Source: Diplocarpon mali
Lineage: Eukaryota; Ascomycota; Leotiomycetes; Helotiales; Drepanopezizaceae
DNA: 64,000 bases
Assembly (NCBI GenBank): GCA_024741835.1
Contig: JAENRP010000134.1
Span: forward strand, 46,220 to 110,219
Direction of reading: 5' to 3'
Each line of letters starts with the position of its first letter. The stretch's first letter is position 1. Position numbers and translations under genes: made by a program. Under the pieces are notes generated by a model, which was not told where the DNA came from, ran no database searches, and saw only the letters and a program-made list of their open reading frames with translations. This document shows positions 51,470-60,919 of this stretch, in pieces.

Positions 51470-52580
51470 TTAAAATAAAGCTTCAATTTTCTCAACCTAC
51501 GCAGCTACGCTTATAGCAAGGTCTTTTAAGGTACTAATAGCACTTGCCGCGTACTTTAATATAGAAGTAAAGCAGTTCAATATCATTAACGCATTTGTCA
51601 ACGCTTCTAGAGACCTAAGGAGTGCTCTAATCATATGCTTCCTATTAGATGGCTTTAAGCGCCCTAGTATGGTAATAGAACTAGACCACGCGCTCTACAG
51701 GCTAAAAGACTCTTTAGCGCTATAGTATAAGAACTTCGCAGGAATGCTTAAGGGCCTTTAACTCAAGCTATTAGGCAAGGAGCCTTGTATTTTCATAATA
51801 AAGGATCGTATAGTCTTTATAGCATTTTATATTAACGATATTCAAGTGTTATATAAGGCCTTTAACCTAGATCGGGCGACTCGTCTAATTGAAGACCTAA
51901 AGAGGGCGTATAAGCTTACTATTATAGGAGATATCTCTTAGTTCCTTAGAGTAAGGATTATTTAGGATAGGAAGGCAAAGAGGATCTCCTTAGTTTATAA
52001 TACCTATATTAAGAAGATCGCTTAAAAGTTTGAAGCTAATATAAGGAGAGTGCCTAGTACTCTACTACTAAAGAAGGAGTTTGTTAAGAACTTAAGGCAA
52101 GCTTTCCTAGAAAAGGTAAAGGAGTACTAAGAGAAAATAGACTTTATTCTTTATATAGCGATTATAATACACCTAAATATTGCATTCGCAGCCTTTTAAC
52201 TGTCTTTCTTCTTAACTAATCCAAGCTCTAAGTACCTCTTAGCCGCAGATTAGACGCTTTAATACCTATATAGCACGCGCTTCTTAGGAATTGCCTATAG
52301 CTTCGAGGCTAGGGAATACCAACTAGTTGCGTCTTTAGATGCTTCTTTCAAAGATGACTAAGAGACCCGCAGATCCTCCTAAGGATACGTCTTCTTCCTA
52401 TTTAAAGGACCGATTATTTGGAAAGCGAATCGCCAAGCGACTATCATACTCTCCTCTACTAAAGTAGAACTCTATAGTATGGTTTCTACTGCGAAGGAGA
52501 TAATAGCTATAAAACGCCTCTTTAAGGAGATTTGCATAGACTCCCTCTTTAAATAGAATATATATTGCAATAACTAATAG
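51470..52580 (+). pseudogene. Copia-A copy 4 reverse transcriptase and RNase H
   Basis: RT reads STYAATLIARSFKVLIAL at its start and FYINDIQVLY at the polymerase motif, where YVDD became YIND. RNase H contains WKANRQATIMLSSTKVELYS. This is the clearest Copia-A RT in the window. Confidence 0.8.
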
Positions 52581-53057
52581 ACGATTCGGCTAATTGTTAT
52601 AAAGAATGAGAAGATTAAGATAAGCCTTTGATATATCGAAATTAGTAATATATAGATCCGCTAGGAGTACTAGAGAGGAAGCTTCTAGATAATCTACCTC
52701 CCTACTAGGGAGATGCACGCAGATAAGCTTACTAAGAACCTAGACTGCCAGAAGTTTAAGAGCTTCATTTGTTTATTAAACCTTTAAAGCTTTTAAACAA
52801 TCGTTTAATAACTTATACTTGCTAGCGAGTAGTCACTTATTACTAGGAGACTTATACTTACAAGCTCCTATTCTCTTACAGTTATATTTATTTGTTTTCT
52901 TTTATAAAGCGCACTGTAGAAGCTTCTCCTTTTTTAAAAATATAAGAATAGGTAATATTCCTAAGCCGCTATTGCAAGGCGCGACCCTTTCTCAGATCCT
53001 CTTAGCTAAGGCCAGGAGCCGCGAAGCCATAGCCATAAGCTTTATATAGATCTCCTC

Positions 53058-53790
53058 CTAAGAGAGGCCTGAAGGCACTCCCTTGGCCAGAGGCCCGCTG
53101 GCGAACACACTAGCGATAGCAAGAGCAAAGGCAGGAGGTGCGGTAAGGGCAGCGGCAAAGGCAGGAGCAGCGATAGCAGGGGCCGGGAAGATAAAGGGAG
53201 ATACAAAGGGGTTAGCAGCAGTAGCGGTAGGGATAGGAGTAGCGGTAGCAGCGAGTAAGGGAAACGAGGCGGCAGAGGATAGGCCAGCGGCAAACGCAAA
53301 TAGGATGCTAAAAGCAGAGGAGGTAGTAACACTACCACTTATAGGAGTAGTAAGCCCTCCTAGTACTAGGGTCCGATCGCTCCTATCTTTTAAAAATCAG
53401 CCTAGAACTTAATAAGACTTAATAAGACATATTATAAAAGCTCTAAAGCGCACCCTTTACTACATTTAGTAGTAGTGCCACCTCCTCCTTAAAGGCGCCG
53501 CGGGCGCAGGCTAATACAACAGCCTCCTAAGAGGCGAGGAGAGGTCCGCTAGCCTGCTAGCAGCTATTACTTAGCACTATATAATAAATGCAACGCGCAC
53601 TAAAGGTGCTATTAAAGCATTGATAATCGAGATTGCCAGTGCTCTTGCGTATAATATAACGCATATACGCATTATCGCGCTTTATTATAGGCTTAGGTAT
53701 ATAGTGCGCAGCAGGGGTAGGGCTCTTAGGTGGCGGCAGCGGCGGCGGGGGTAGCGGCGGCAGTAGGGATAGCAGCAGCGGCTCATTACT
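53058..53790 (-). pseudogene. Antisense Cys-motif ORF and Ala-rich tract of Copia-A copy 4
   Basis: Opposite to pol, the frame runs from a GC-rich Pro/Ala tract (53790-53715) through PPPKSPTPAAHYIPKP. The Cys motif is at 53667-53560 (with QCFNSTFSARC intact and C-x2-[Y/C]-x6-C), followed by ASGPLLAS and FKEEVALLLNVVKGAL near 53493-53446. Interruptions are TAA/TAG only. Two 1-bp length differences from copy 2 follow, then the Ala-rich tract (53402-53058) that is open on both strands. This copy is the least damaged version of the C-terminal half. Confidence 0.62.
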
Positions 53791-54244
53791 TAGCAGGCAC
53801 TAAGAGGACTAAGACAGGGTTTTAGCTTCCGCAGGAGCGCTAGCGACCTAGCGTAAAGTTAGTATAACGCAAGGTATAAGGACTTTAAAGGTCTTACTTT
53901 ATAAGGGCGGCTAAGGCTACGATAAGCAGGAGTTCCTTTTATATTTAAAATTATTAATATAAAGATAATATTTTAAATAATAAAGGAGGGTTATTTTTAA
54001 AAGAAGGGAAGGAGAACCTCTATAATGGAAATACTTTATAAAAAGCCTAATAGAGCACTAGCGTAGAATCGCAAAGATTCTTAAGCGCGCTTATTGCCTA
54101 TAGCGACCCTTCTTATTCTAAAAGGAACGACCTTTAAAGGGGCAATATATAAGATAGAGCCTCTTTTCTTTATAACTGCCATTCTTTCTTTTATTTTATC
54201 TATATAGCTAAGCGATTCTAGGAGCATCGCCTAACTAAGGGGTG

Positions 54245-54442
54245 TATTATGCAGAATAGGCAGAGTCTCCACTTATTCTAAAGACCCTTTATATAACTCC
54301 TGCTGAGTCATAGACTCTCCCTTTTCTTTCCGAAGTCTCTTTACCATATATACACTAGATAATAATACAATCAATCATCTTCATCTATATTAGCGAGCCT
54401 CCTAAGCGACCCAATGAAGGCCCTCCAGCCGACCGCACCACA
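54245..54442 (+). repeat. 3' LTR of Copia-A copy 4
   Basis: The 198 bp end GACCGCACCACA and are followed by GCTAG. It keeps TGAGTCA (about 54304-54310), the core site of GCN4/CPC1-type regulators. Confidence 0.87.
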
Positions 54443-55700
54443 GCTAGTTAAGGCGTATTTCAGCCTATTATACTCCTTTAAGTTCTAGAAGTGATTTTTG
54501 ACCTAAGGGCAAAGGCACTTTTTAACGCTCCCCTTAAGAGTCTTCTTCGCCTTACCTTTACTTAATGCTCTTAGATTAGTATAATCGCCTACTCCTTTAA
54601 GCAAGGCGTATACTCTAAGGGTTGCCTTTAATAAAGAGCTTGCAAGGCTTCGCTCTATTAAGCTCGAGAACCAATTGATATAATGAACTATATCTTTTCC
54701 ATACTTTAAACCTAGCTTATTATCTCTAATAAGCTTTGCCTAGGTCTACTAAGACCAAGTGGGAGCCTAGCAGTGAACCGACTATAGAAACTTCGTAATC
54801 GCAAAGGAGCCTTAAACCTCTAGGATTCTATAAGTTCGAGCTTCTTAATAGATCTCCCTAAAGCTAGCAAGCCAGGTCTTCGGGTCCACTTTGCTACTCC
54901 TAGTTTCAAAGAGCTTAGTATTATAGTCTTCCCGAATTGACTCTATTATACTAACCTCAAAGGGGGCTAGTTCCCTACGCAGATGCTTTATAATCTATTG
55001 AATTAACAGTTTCCCCGCTTCCTTATAGTCATATTATACTACTTAAAGCAACGTAAAGTATACTATCTTAGTAATCTAACAGTATAATTAAGTATAAGAG
55101 CTCCTATTCCTTTTCTACATTTCTATTAAAAGATTATATTATATTACTGCCATTTTATACTCTAGCTCTACGTCTTTAGCTATTATCTTTACAAATAGTA
55201 GTAGAGCTAGCATTTATTAATTAATAGCTTCCTACTATTAGTACAACTTGTAATAGCTTTACAATACTCTTTAATCCCGTCCTTCTACAATTTTTTCAAA
55301 CTATAGTAGTTCTATTTCTAGATCTAGCAGATATAAAGCTTCATTCTTATAAAGCGGAGCTTAGTTTCCTATCTCTATAGTATACAGTTTAAGGTTATTA
55401 ACCTATCTTAGCTTCTTTATATGCTTCTAAAGGTGCAGAAATTCGGCCTAAAACTCTAGCTTAGCGTACCAAATACGCTATGACTTCCTATCCTAAAGTA
55501 TAATTCCACTAGAGCTAAGCTCCTAAGCTTCTTTTTACTAGTATTCGCTTATATTAACTAAGATAATAGGAAGTATAGTATTAGTTGGCTAAGAGCATTA
55601 GAATATCGAGTTAGGTCGTATAACGTATATAGGCAAAGGAGAATAGATGAAAAATAGTAGTAAAACCTCTTTAAGAAGTCTCTAAACATAGTAGATTTTT
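54443..55700 (-). pseudogene. Copia-B gag
   Basis: The minus strand from about 55400 reads as a Copia gag (DPKTWLASFREIY, then GKDIVHYINWFSSLIERSL). It ends near 54540-54460 in a zinc-knuckle-like block KCLCP.VKNHF. Interruptions are RIP-type. The upstream 55700-55763 is leader between gag and the 5' LTR. Confidence 0.65.
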
Positions 55701-55763
55701 AATCGTTTGCTCCTTAAGAGTTGCGAATAGTGCTAATAACTATCGTACTATATTTAGAGGTAG

Positions 55764-55912
55764 ATTCTCAATAGTGGCAAAAGCTTATAAAATTCTACTC
55801 TAACTGTATATCTGAGCTCCCTTTATAGAAGTGCTCCGTAGCCACTTCAGGGGTACATTACATAAGCCAGTCCTCAGATGCCTTAGTGCCTGAGGCTCCT
55901 TATGGCGCAACA
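55764..55912 (-). repeat. Right (5') LTR of Copia-B and end of the repeat block
   Basis: The 149 bp match 1484-1632; this copy has fewer C-to-T changes. It ends GGCGCAACA, and ordinary-composition DNA follows at once. Confidence 0.6.
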
Positions 55913-58838
55913 GAAGTGCAAGTTCAAGATAAATAATTTAAATTCGATTTTTCATTTTCAGCTGATTTCTGCTATCTAATGCTTTAGACTTCTCTGCAGC
56001 AGTCGCACTAGATAAGAGACTAATAAGCAAAGAATCTTAAGTATTAGTAAAAGAAAACGTACTTGGACCCTTAAAAATCCCAGGTCGACTGAGCAAGCTT
56101 TATCACTTTGTCTTGATCCAGTCCAGCAAGGAAAGTTCCCTTGCGTAGCCAAAGATTTACAGTCTTGTTCGTGAATCTTTGAATAGCAATATTAGCTCAC
56201 ATATTATGGAAATGAATTCAGATTGACATACGCAGCCGACTGTTCGGGGTTCGCACTTTATTGGGGTACCAGACCCCATGACTCCCAGCGAGTAGAGAAA
56301 AGCAATGCTGAAGAAGACAGGATTCATAATTTTATATCAAGTAGAAATCGAATAATGATATATCACGTAATGTTAAGCTATGAAGCGTTACATCAGAGCA
56401 CTAACTTCGCATGGAGATATCTTAGGTGTTTATATATTTTCATCCACGGCTCCTCCGGAGAAGTCTAGTATCAGGTTAATTAAATACTTGGCAATTTCTT
56501 CTTATTTCACACAAAGGATCAAAGCCAAGGCAGAAACCTACTGAAAGATATGAATTTTAACCAGTTAGAATAGCAAGCGATGTATACCAAGCACTTATGA
56601 ATTCAGAGAGAAGGCAAAAGTGGATAACTTTCCAAATGTTTTATTATTTCAAGCATAGTTAATTACATACAAGATAGTATTTAGCTGTATAGCTCCTAGT
56701 ATTACTAATTCTTAATGCTATTTTAAGATATTTTTAATTATGTAATACAATCTCTACTTTTCAAGATCGACTTTCCCTACAATGAAATAATATAGGTACA
56801 AGCTAAATAAACACATCATGGAAAGATTTTCCCTTATAAACTTTACACAAACAGGCTCAGCCATGGTGTAGTAGGGAAACAACGACTCAAAGCTTGTGCG
56901 CGGTGTCTCCTACGGACCTGTAGATTATCTTAAAGGGTCTGCAGAGCCGAGATCAAGTCTTTTCGACTATAGAACAATCGAACTATGAATCGAATACAGC
57001 TAGAAATTTCGACTATTTCAAAATGAACTTTTTGAATTCTTTGATATTACTTCCTTTATACGTACCATTTACCTTCGATCTTTATTTATATACTCTAGGA
57101 TTATTTTTATATATATTTATCATGGAGAAAAGGCTTAATAAAAGATATTGAGGAGAAAAAGGCAAGTTATAAACTAAGAGGAAGATGATGAAAAGGATAA
57201 GAAGAAAGATATATCTTAATAATATCATACATGTTGATACAAAGGGTTATAATCGAAAGCTGCTGACGAATAATAGAGAGCTTCATACGATTAAATAAAC
57301 AGCTATTACATGTATCAAGTGCTTATACTATGATAGAGAACCCATAGCGATTCTATTTATTAATGCACCTTTTAAAAATAACTCGCTTAAGACTCAGGGA
57401 TTCACTATCGACTGAAGTATGGGTTAGAATCTTTCTTAGGGAATCAGGAATTATATATAATAGGCTAAACAGTAGAGATATATAGAGTTTTTGATCCAGG
57501 TCACCTTTACTTACAAATTCGACTATGGCGAATTTCGCTTGCACTATATAATTTATACCTAATATATCACATAAAAGGGAAACAAAGGAGGAGGAAAAGA
57601 ATGTTTAGTAGAATATTTGTTATATTTATGCGAAAAAAGGGGCCCGAGAGATATGGGAGTATGAAGGCGGGGGGGGGTACGAAGTATTTGTGATATATAG
57701 TACGGAATGCTTTATGGCTCCTCAGCGCCCCAGGTCAGCCCCATACAGTCTTACATATTCCTATCGGCCCTGTCGCATTCATAGGTATATAGTTCAAGAA
57801 GTATTTAGCTACCTATATAATACTTTTCTCCTTTTAATATACTATACTGGTTCTAAATAATATAAGCGAAAATGCTATAATCGAATTTATACACATGGGG
57901 AAATTAATTTAAGAACTCCTTACATTTGACTATTTAACCTCTTATACTTATAATCCTCGATTTCTTAGATAAGAGTCTAACCTATACCTAAGTCGATAGT
58001 TATTCCTTAGTCTTAAGCGAATACATTGTTAAGAGGTGCTTTCATAAATAGAATCGCCTTAGGCTCTCTATTATAGTGTAAGATCTAGATACTAATAGCA
58101 GCTATTTAATTAGTTACATTAAGCGTTTTAACAATTTATAGCAGCTCTTAATCATAACCCTTCTTATCAACTTCATATGAGATTATCAAGATATATCCTC
58201 TTGCTTCTCTACCTCCTCCTTCTTATATACTATAACCTGCCTTTTCTCTTTCATATTCTTTACTAAGTCTTTCCCTTACTCATGGGTAAATGTTTGAATA
58301 ATCCTGGATTGTGTAAGTAGAGGTCGAAGGTAAAGAGTATTCGTAGAAGAGGTGGTATAAAAGAGAGAAAGTTTCTGCATAATATGACATTTAGCATGAA
58401 GCCCCAAAACCGTAGGTGCGATAACCAGTGACGAATAGATTACCAAGAACGCTTTTGACTTGATCCCATGTAATGGGATTTCAAGATAGAATGTTTACAA
58501 TCGCAGCATAAGGGGGAATAGCCTTGAATACAAGACAGGGTCATGATTGTCAAGTAATCTGCATTCTCCTCATCCATTACGGGAAAACGATCCTCCGCTG
58601 TTATTTTAAGAAGCGGACGGGGGGTCTCGCGTGTTAGTATTGAAAAAGGCTGCATGGGCGCTGAGGCAGCCGTATCAAGAACTCTAGGGTTGCTCTATAA
58701 ACGCGAATAGTCAAACCCCCCTGATCCCAAGGCTACCAAGGTACAACGATCATCTCTTGTACCCTATCGCGAGAGAATAAAACTAGCGGGTGGTATGCTT
58801 AGCTCAATTAGGTTCTGTACAGTATAGATTTTACTTTG
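55913..58838. other. Single-copy subtelomeric DNA without a convincing gene
   Basis: The composition is no longer of the RIP type. Short open frames occur (for example 56223-56468 plus, 57353-57544 minus), but none shows a recognisable domain, intron pattern or compositional support. A 6-bp hairpin (TGGGGT ACCAG ACCCCA, 56262-56278) and a run of nine G (about 57669-57677) are the only local structures noted. Decayed genes cannot be excluded. Confidence 0.5.
58440..58655 (-). CDS. Short ORF of unknown function
   Basis: The 71-codon frame starts MQPFSILTRETPRP and contains a CCDCKH cluster near its middle. Its composition is more protein-like than its surroundings, but I recognise no family, and the frame upstream of the ATG also stays open for a few codons. 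It may be an exon of a decayed gene. Confidence 0.2.
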   Translation of the reverse strand: MQPFSILTRETPRPLLKITAEDRFPVMDEENADYLTIMTLSCIQGYSPLCCDCKHSILKSHYMGSSQKRSW

Positions 58839-58840
58839 TA

Positions 58841-60107
58841 CTATGGGTAAATAATGTACAATTCTAGGCTGTGCATACTAGATACTTGGCAATGCTGCTT
58901 TTACAATTTCCTTAATATTTTATATGGCCTCCTCCTGCTGCGATCACAGCTTTATATCTCTTTAGCATTTCCTTAATTAATTCTCTAATCCTTTCAATTG
59001 TTATCGATTCCTACGCTTCTTTTATAGCTTTATATAGTCTCTTATAGGATCGATAAACCTCTGGATATTTACCCTTAATATAATCTTTTATTTTATCCTA
59101 TACTATCTTAATTAGGTTTAAATTAGGAGAATTCGCAAGCTAAAAGATAGGGGTAATCCTAATTGCTTTAAATACCGATTGAGTATATTTAAAAGTGTGC
59201 CCTTTTGCATTATCTTATTAGAATTTAAGCTCGGGATATTGCTATAGAATCTCTTAAACCTTTGGGATAATAATTCTAGAGTACGAACCTTTATTTATTA
59301 TTTCCTAATCCTTTTCTTAGAATAACCCTTAATGCCGACTGTATTTCCTTAATATTATTCCTTAAAATATCTATCTGATCTTCCTTTGATATTGATCTTT
59401 AATACAATCAGGGTGATATTCTTCTTAAGACCCGATTTCTCGTATGATCTATTCCTTTGTATATTTCCTAGGATTAACCTACGTTTCGTCACTTTATAAG
59501 ACTGAAAACTATTGCTCTTTAGTCCAATCCTTATGCTCAATAGCCTATTGAAGTTGAGAGATCTGATTCGTATACGTAAGGACTGGTTTTCGACGAGCAA
59601 TTCGTCGAACGAAGCCTTCCTTCTTAAAAGCTGTACAAATAGTATAGAAGCCGATATTCCAATGAAGAATCGAAGGAATATCAGCCTAAGGAGTATATCG
59701 ATTTGCTCTTAAGGCTATAACCCATTAAATAAGGTATTTTCATTATAGAGTATTTAAGTAAGCTTTACAGCCTTAAAGATAATGTTAAGGAGTCAATCGA
59801 GTCTATAGAGCGTATTGAACTTGACGTCGAGTAAGGTTCAATTAAAGGGCGATCTGATCGTAAGTCCAACCGGCATCAAAATAAAGAGTCTGATAGCATA
59901 TTCGTTTGTTATAAGAGGACTGTTTTATAAGTATCTTTAGAGTCGGTATACTAAATGAAGAATCCATATTAAAAGCATTGATTTTCAATGCAAAAAGCGG
60001 CGAATCGTTATAGATAAATCATTAGCTATACCCCCTATATATAAGCCCTGTTAATAGAAACCGGTAGAACTACGCACAGACAGCAATTGTACATTATTTC
60101 GGGCATG
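58841..60107 (-). mobile_element. Tc1/mariner DNA transposon, RIP-inactivated
   Basis: The 1267-bp element is flanked by TA on both sides (58839-58840, 60108-60109). Its ends are imperfect terminal inverted repeats sharing AAATAATGTACAATT and, further in, CTGTGCRTA. The length is normal for a Tc1/mariner element with one transposase gene. Confidence 0.85.
58912..59967 (-). pseudogene. Tc1/mariner transposase (broken)
   Basis: A frame of 352 codons runs from the ATG at 59967 to the TAA at 58912 with no indel but many TAA/TAG codons at Gln/Trp positions. The N-terminus has a helix-turn-helix-like block (AGWTYDQIAL.LNLTRRQV). The DDE domain shows SDET (first Asp), then DNAKGH (second Asp). The third motif, usually NPIE, reads NLIK, so the catalytic Glu is Lys. 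Blocks such as EHKDWTKEQ and EGFVRRIARRKP match the usual Tc1 layout. RIP explains every lesion seen. Confidence 0.82.
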
Positions 60108-60109
60108 TA

Positions 60110-60298
60110 CTAAGTAGTATCTGCAAGTATCAAGTGTATATTCCATTCAATACGTCGAAGCTCCCTACTTCCACCTTCTTGCTATACCTACAGGGTTCAA
60201 AAGATAAACGCGGTCACTGAGTAAGCCAACCTTTTCCTAGCCTCTTTACTTCGAAGTGCTACTCCGTAAAAGCCCGAGGTTTAGACTCGAGTCTTCAA
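60110..60298. other. Short spacer right of the transposon
   Basis: I see nothing identifiable between the TA duplication and the stop of the minus-strand gene. Confidence 0.5.
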
Positions 60299-60845
60299 CT
60301 AGCAAACCATGTTACATGGTAATATGCAGCTAAAATAAGGTTCTTTTATATCAACTTTCGCGGCGCGTATCCATTTAGGTATTTGATCTGCTCTGTAACG
60401 ATCTTCTCCGGAACAGTGATGCCCTCGATGCTCTCCGCTTTTTCTTATCTTCGTTCGGTTCAGCTTCCGTACATCGTTTGCCTGGGACTCCTGGAGAAGA
60501 TGTTGGGAAATTCCGGATCGAATATTCTGGACCGAGGATCTTCGTGGAGGTTCAGATGAGCTGTACACCACACACCTTGCATCGCGTCGGAAGCCTAATG
60601 AACACAACTGTTCCGAACAAGGCCTCTCTCTCAGAAGTCTCAAGGGGTCCCAAGCAAGATTCTGCCTTCGCCAGGTACTCTATCAGCCGCTTAGTGTTGG
60701 AACTTGGCATCTTCCAAGCATTGGCGTCAACAAATGCCATCCGGATTCCGCATTCCTGACCCATCCCAAGACTCTTGACCGCCGCGGAATGAAACCCACG
60801 TGGGGCAGACTCGTCGTCTGGCTCGTCGAGGGTCTGTCGCAGCAT
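60299..60845 (-). CDS. Possible small two-exon gene of unknown function
   Basis: Exon 1 (60845-60576) starts MLRQTLDEPDDESAPRGF and ends ..LPTRCK. A phase-0 intron (60575-60491; GTGTGT donor, TCCAG acceptor, 85 nt) would join it to ESQANDVRKLNR..., ending at 60299. The result is 153 codons, with a mixed acidic/basic composition and no recognised domain. It is divergent from the phosphate symporter gene, with about 150 bp between start codons. Against it: no family match, and the CACGTGGGG site falls inside exon 1. It could be a chance frame. Confidence 0.35.
60797..60805. promoter_or_regulatory. CACGTGGGG: candidate Pho4/NUC-1 binding site
   Basis: CACGTGGG is the high-affinity form of the site bound by yeast Pho4; its Neurospora counterpart NUC-1 binds CACGTG. 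It lies 194-202 bp upstream of the symporter ATG (60999). The pairing with a phosphate transport gene is what makes it credible; binding is inferred. Confidence 0.55.
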
Positions 60846-60903
60846 TATACTCTTCCTCTCTGAACTTTCACATCCACCCCGGCCCGTGGTAAAATTAAAC
60901 CAA

Positions 60904-60910
60904 GTATATA
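60904..60910 (+). promoter_or_regulatory. TATA-like element before the symporter gene
   Basis: AGTATATAC lies about 90 bp before the start codon. Weak evidence on its own. Confidence 0.3.
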
Positions 60911-60919
60911 CACATCACC

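Larger units (their letters stand above)
46871..54442 (+). mobile_element. Copia-A copy 4, uninterrupted
   Basis: This 7572-bp plus-strand element has 198-bp LTRs (46871-47068, 54245-54442) and a GCTAG duplication on both sides. Order: gag (about 47290-48460), protease (near 48715-48760), integrase (about 49290-50150), RT (about 51470-52130), RNase H (about 52300-52580), 3' region with antisense ORF, polypurine tract (CTAAGGGGTG) and 3' LTR. Confidence 0.9.
1484..55912 (-). mobile_element. Copia-B: host Ty1/Copia element interrupted by three nested Copia-A insertions
   Basis: This is a reverse-strand Ty1/Copia element with matching 149-bp LTRs at 1484-1632 and 55764-55912. Removing the three Copia-A insertions (6361-38433, 39164-46761, 46871-54442) leaves about 7 kb. 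It then reads, on the minus strand, gag (55700-54443), a short linker (46870-46762), protease (39163-38434), integrase (6360 to about 4700), reverse transcriptase (about 4600-3650) and RNase H (about 3600-3170). The translation joins in frame across the copy-1 and copy-3 insertion points. The order PR-IN-RT-RH defines Copia. Every domain carries RIP-type stops, so the element is dead. I see no clear target-site duplication around it. Confidence 0.75.

Noticed and set aside
53042..53338. Leu/Pro-rich minus-strand ORF as a membrane protein
   Set aside because: It is a shifted reading of the same GCN-rich tract; it may be the tail of the antisense ORF but has no membrane-protein pattern beyond composition.
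56262..56278. Hairpin TGGGGT/ACCCCA as part of a tRNA
   Set aside because: No acceptor or anticodon arms can be folded around it, and no conserved T-loop sequence is present.
59355..59600. 81-codon minus-strand ORF as a gene
   Set aside because: It is an out-of-frame shadow of the Tc1 transposase; the SDET and DNA motifs are in another frame.
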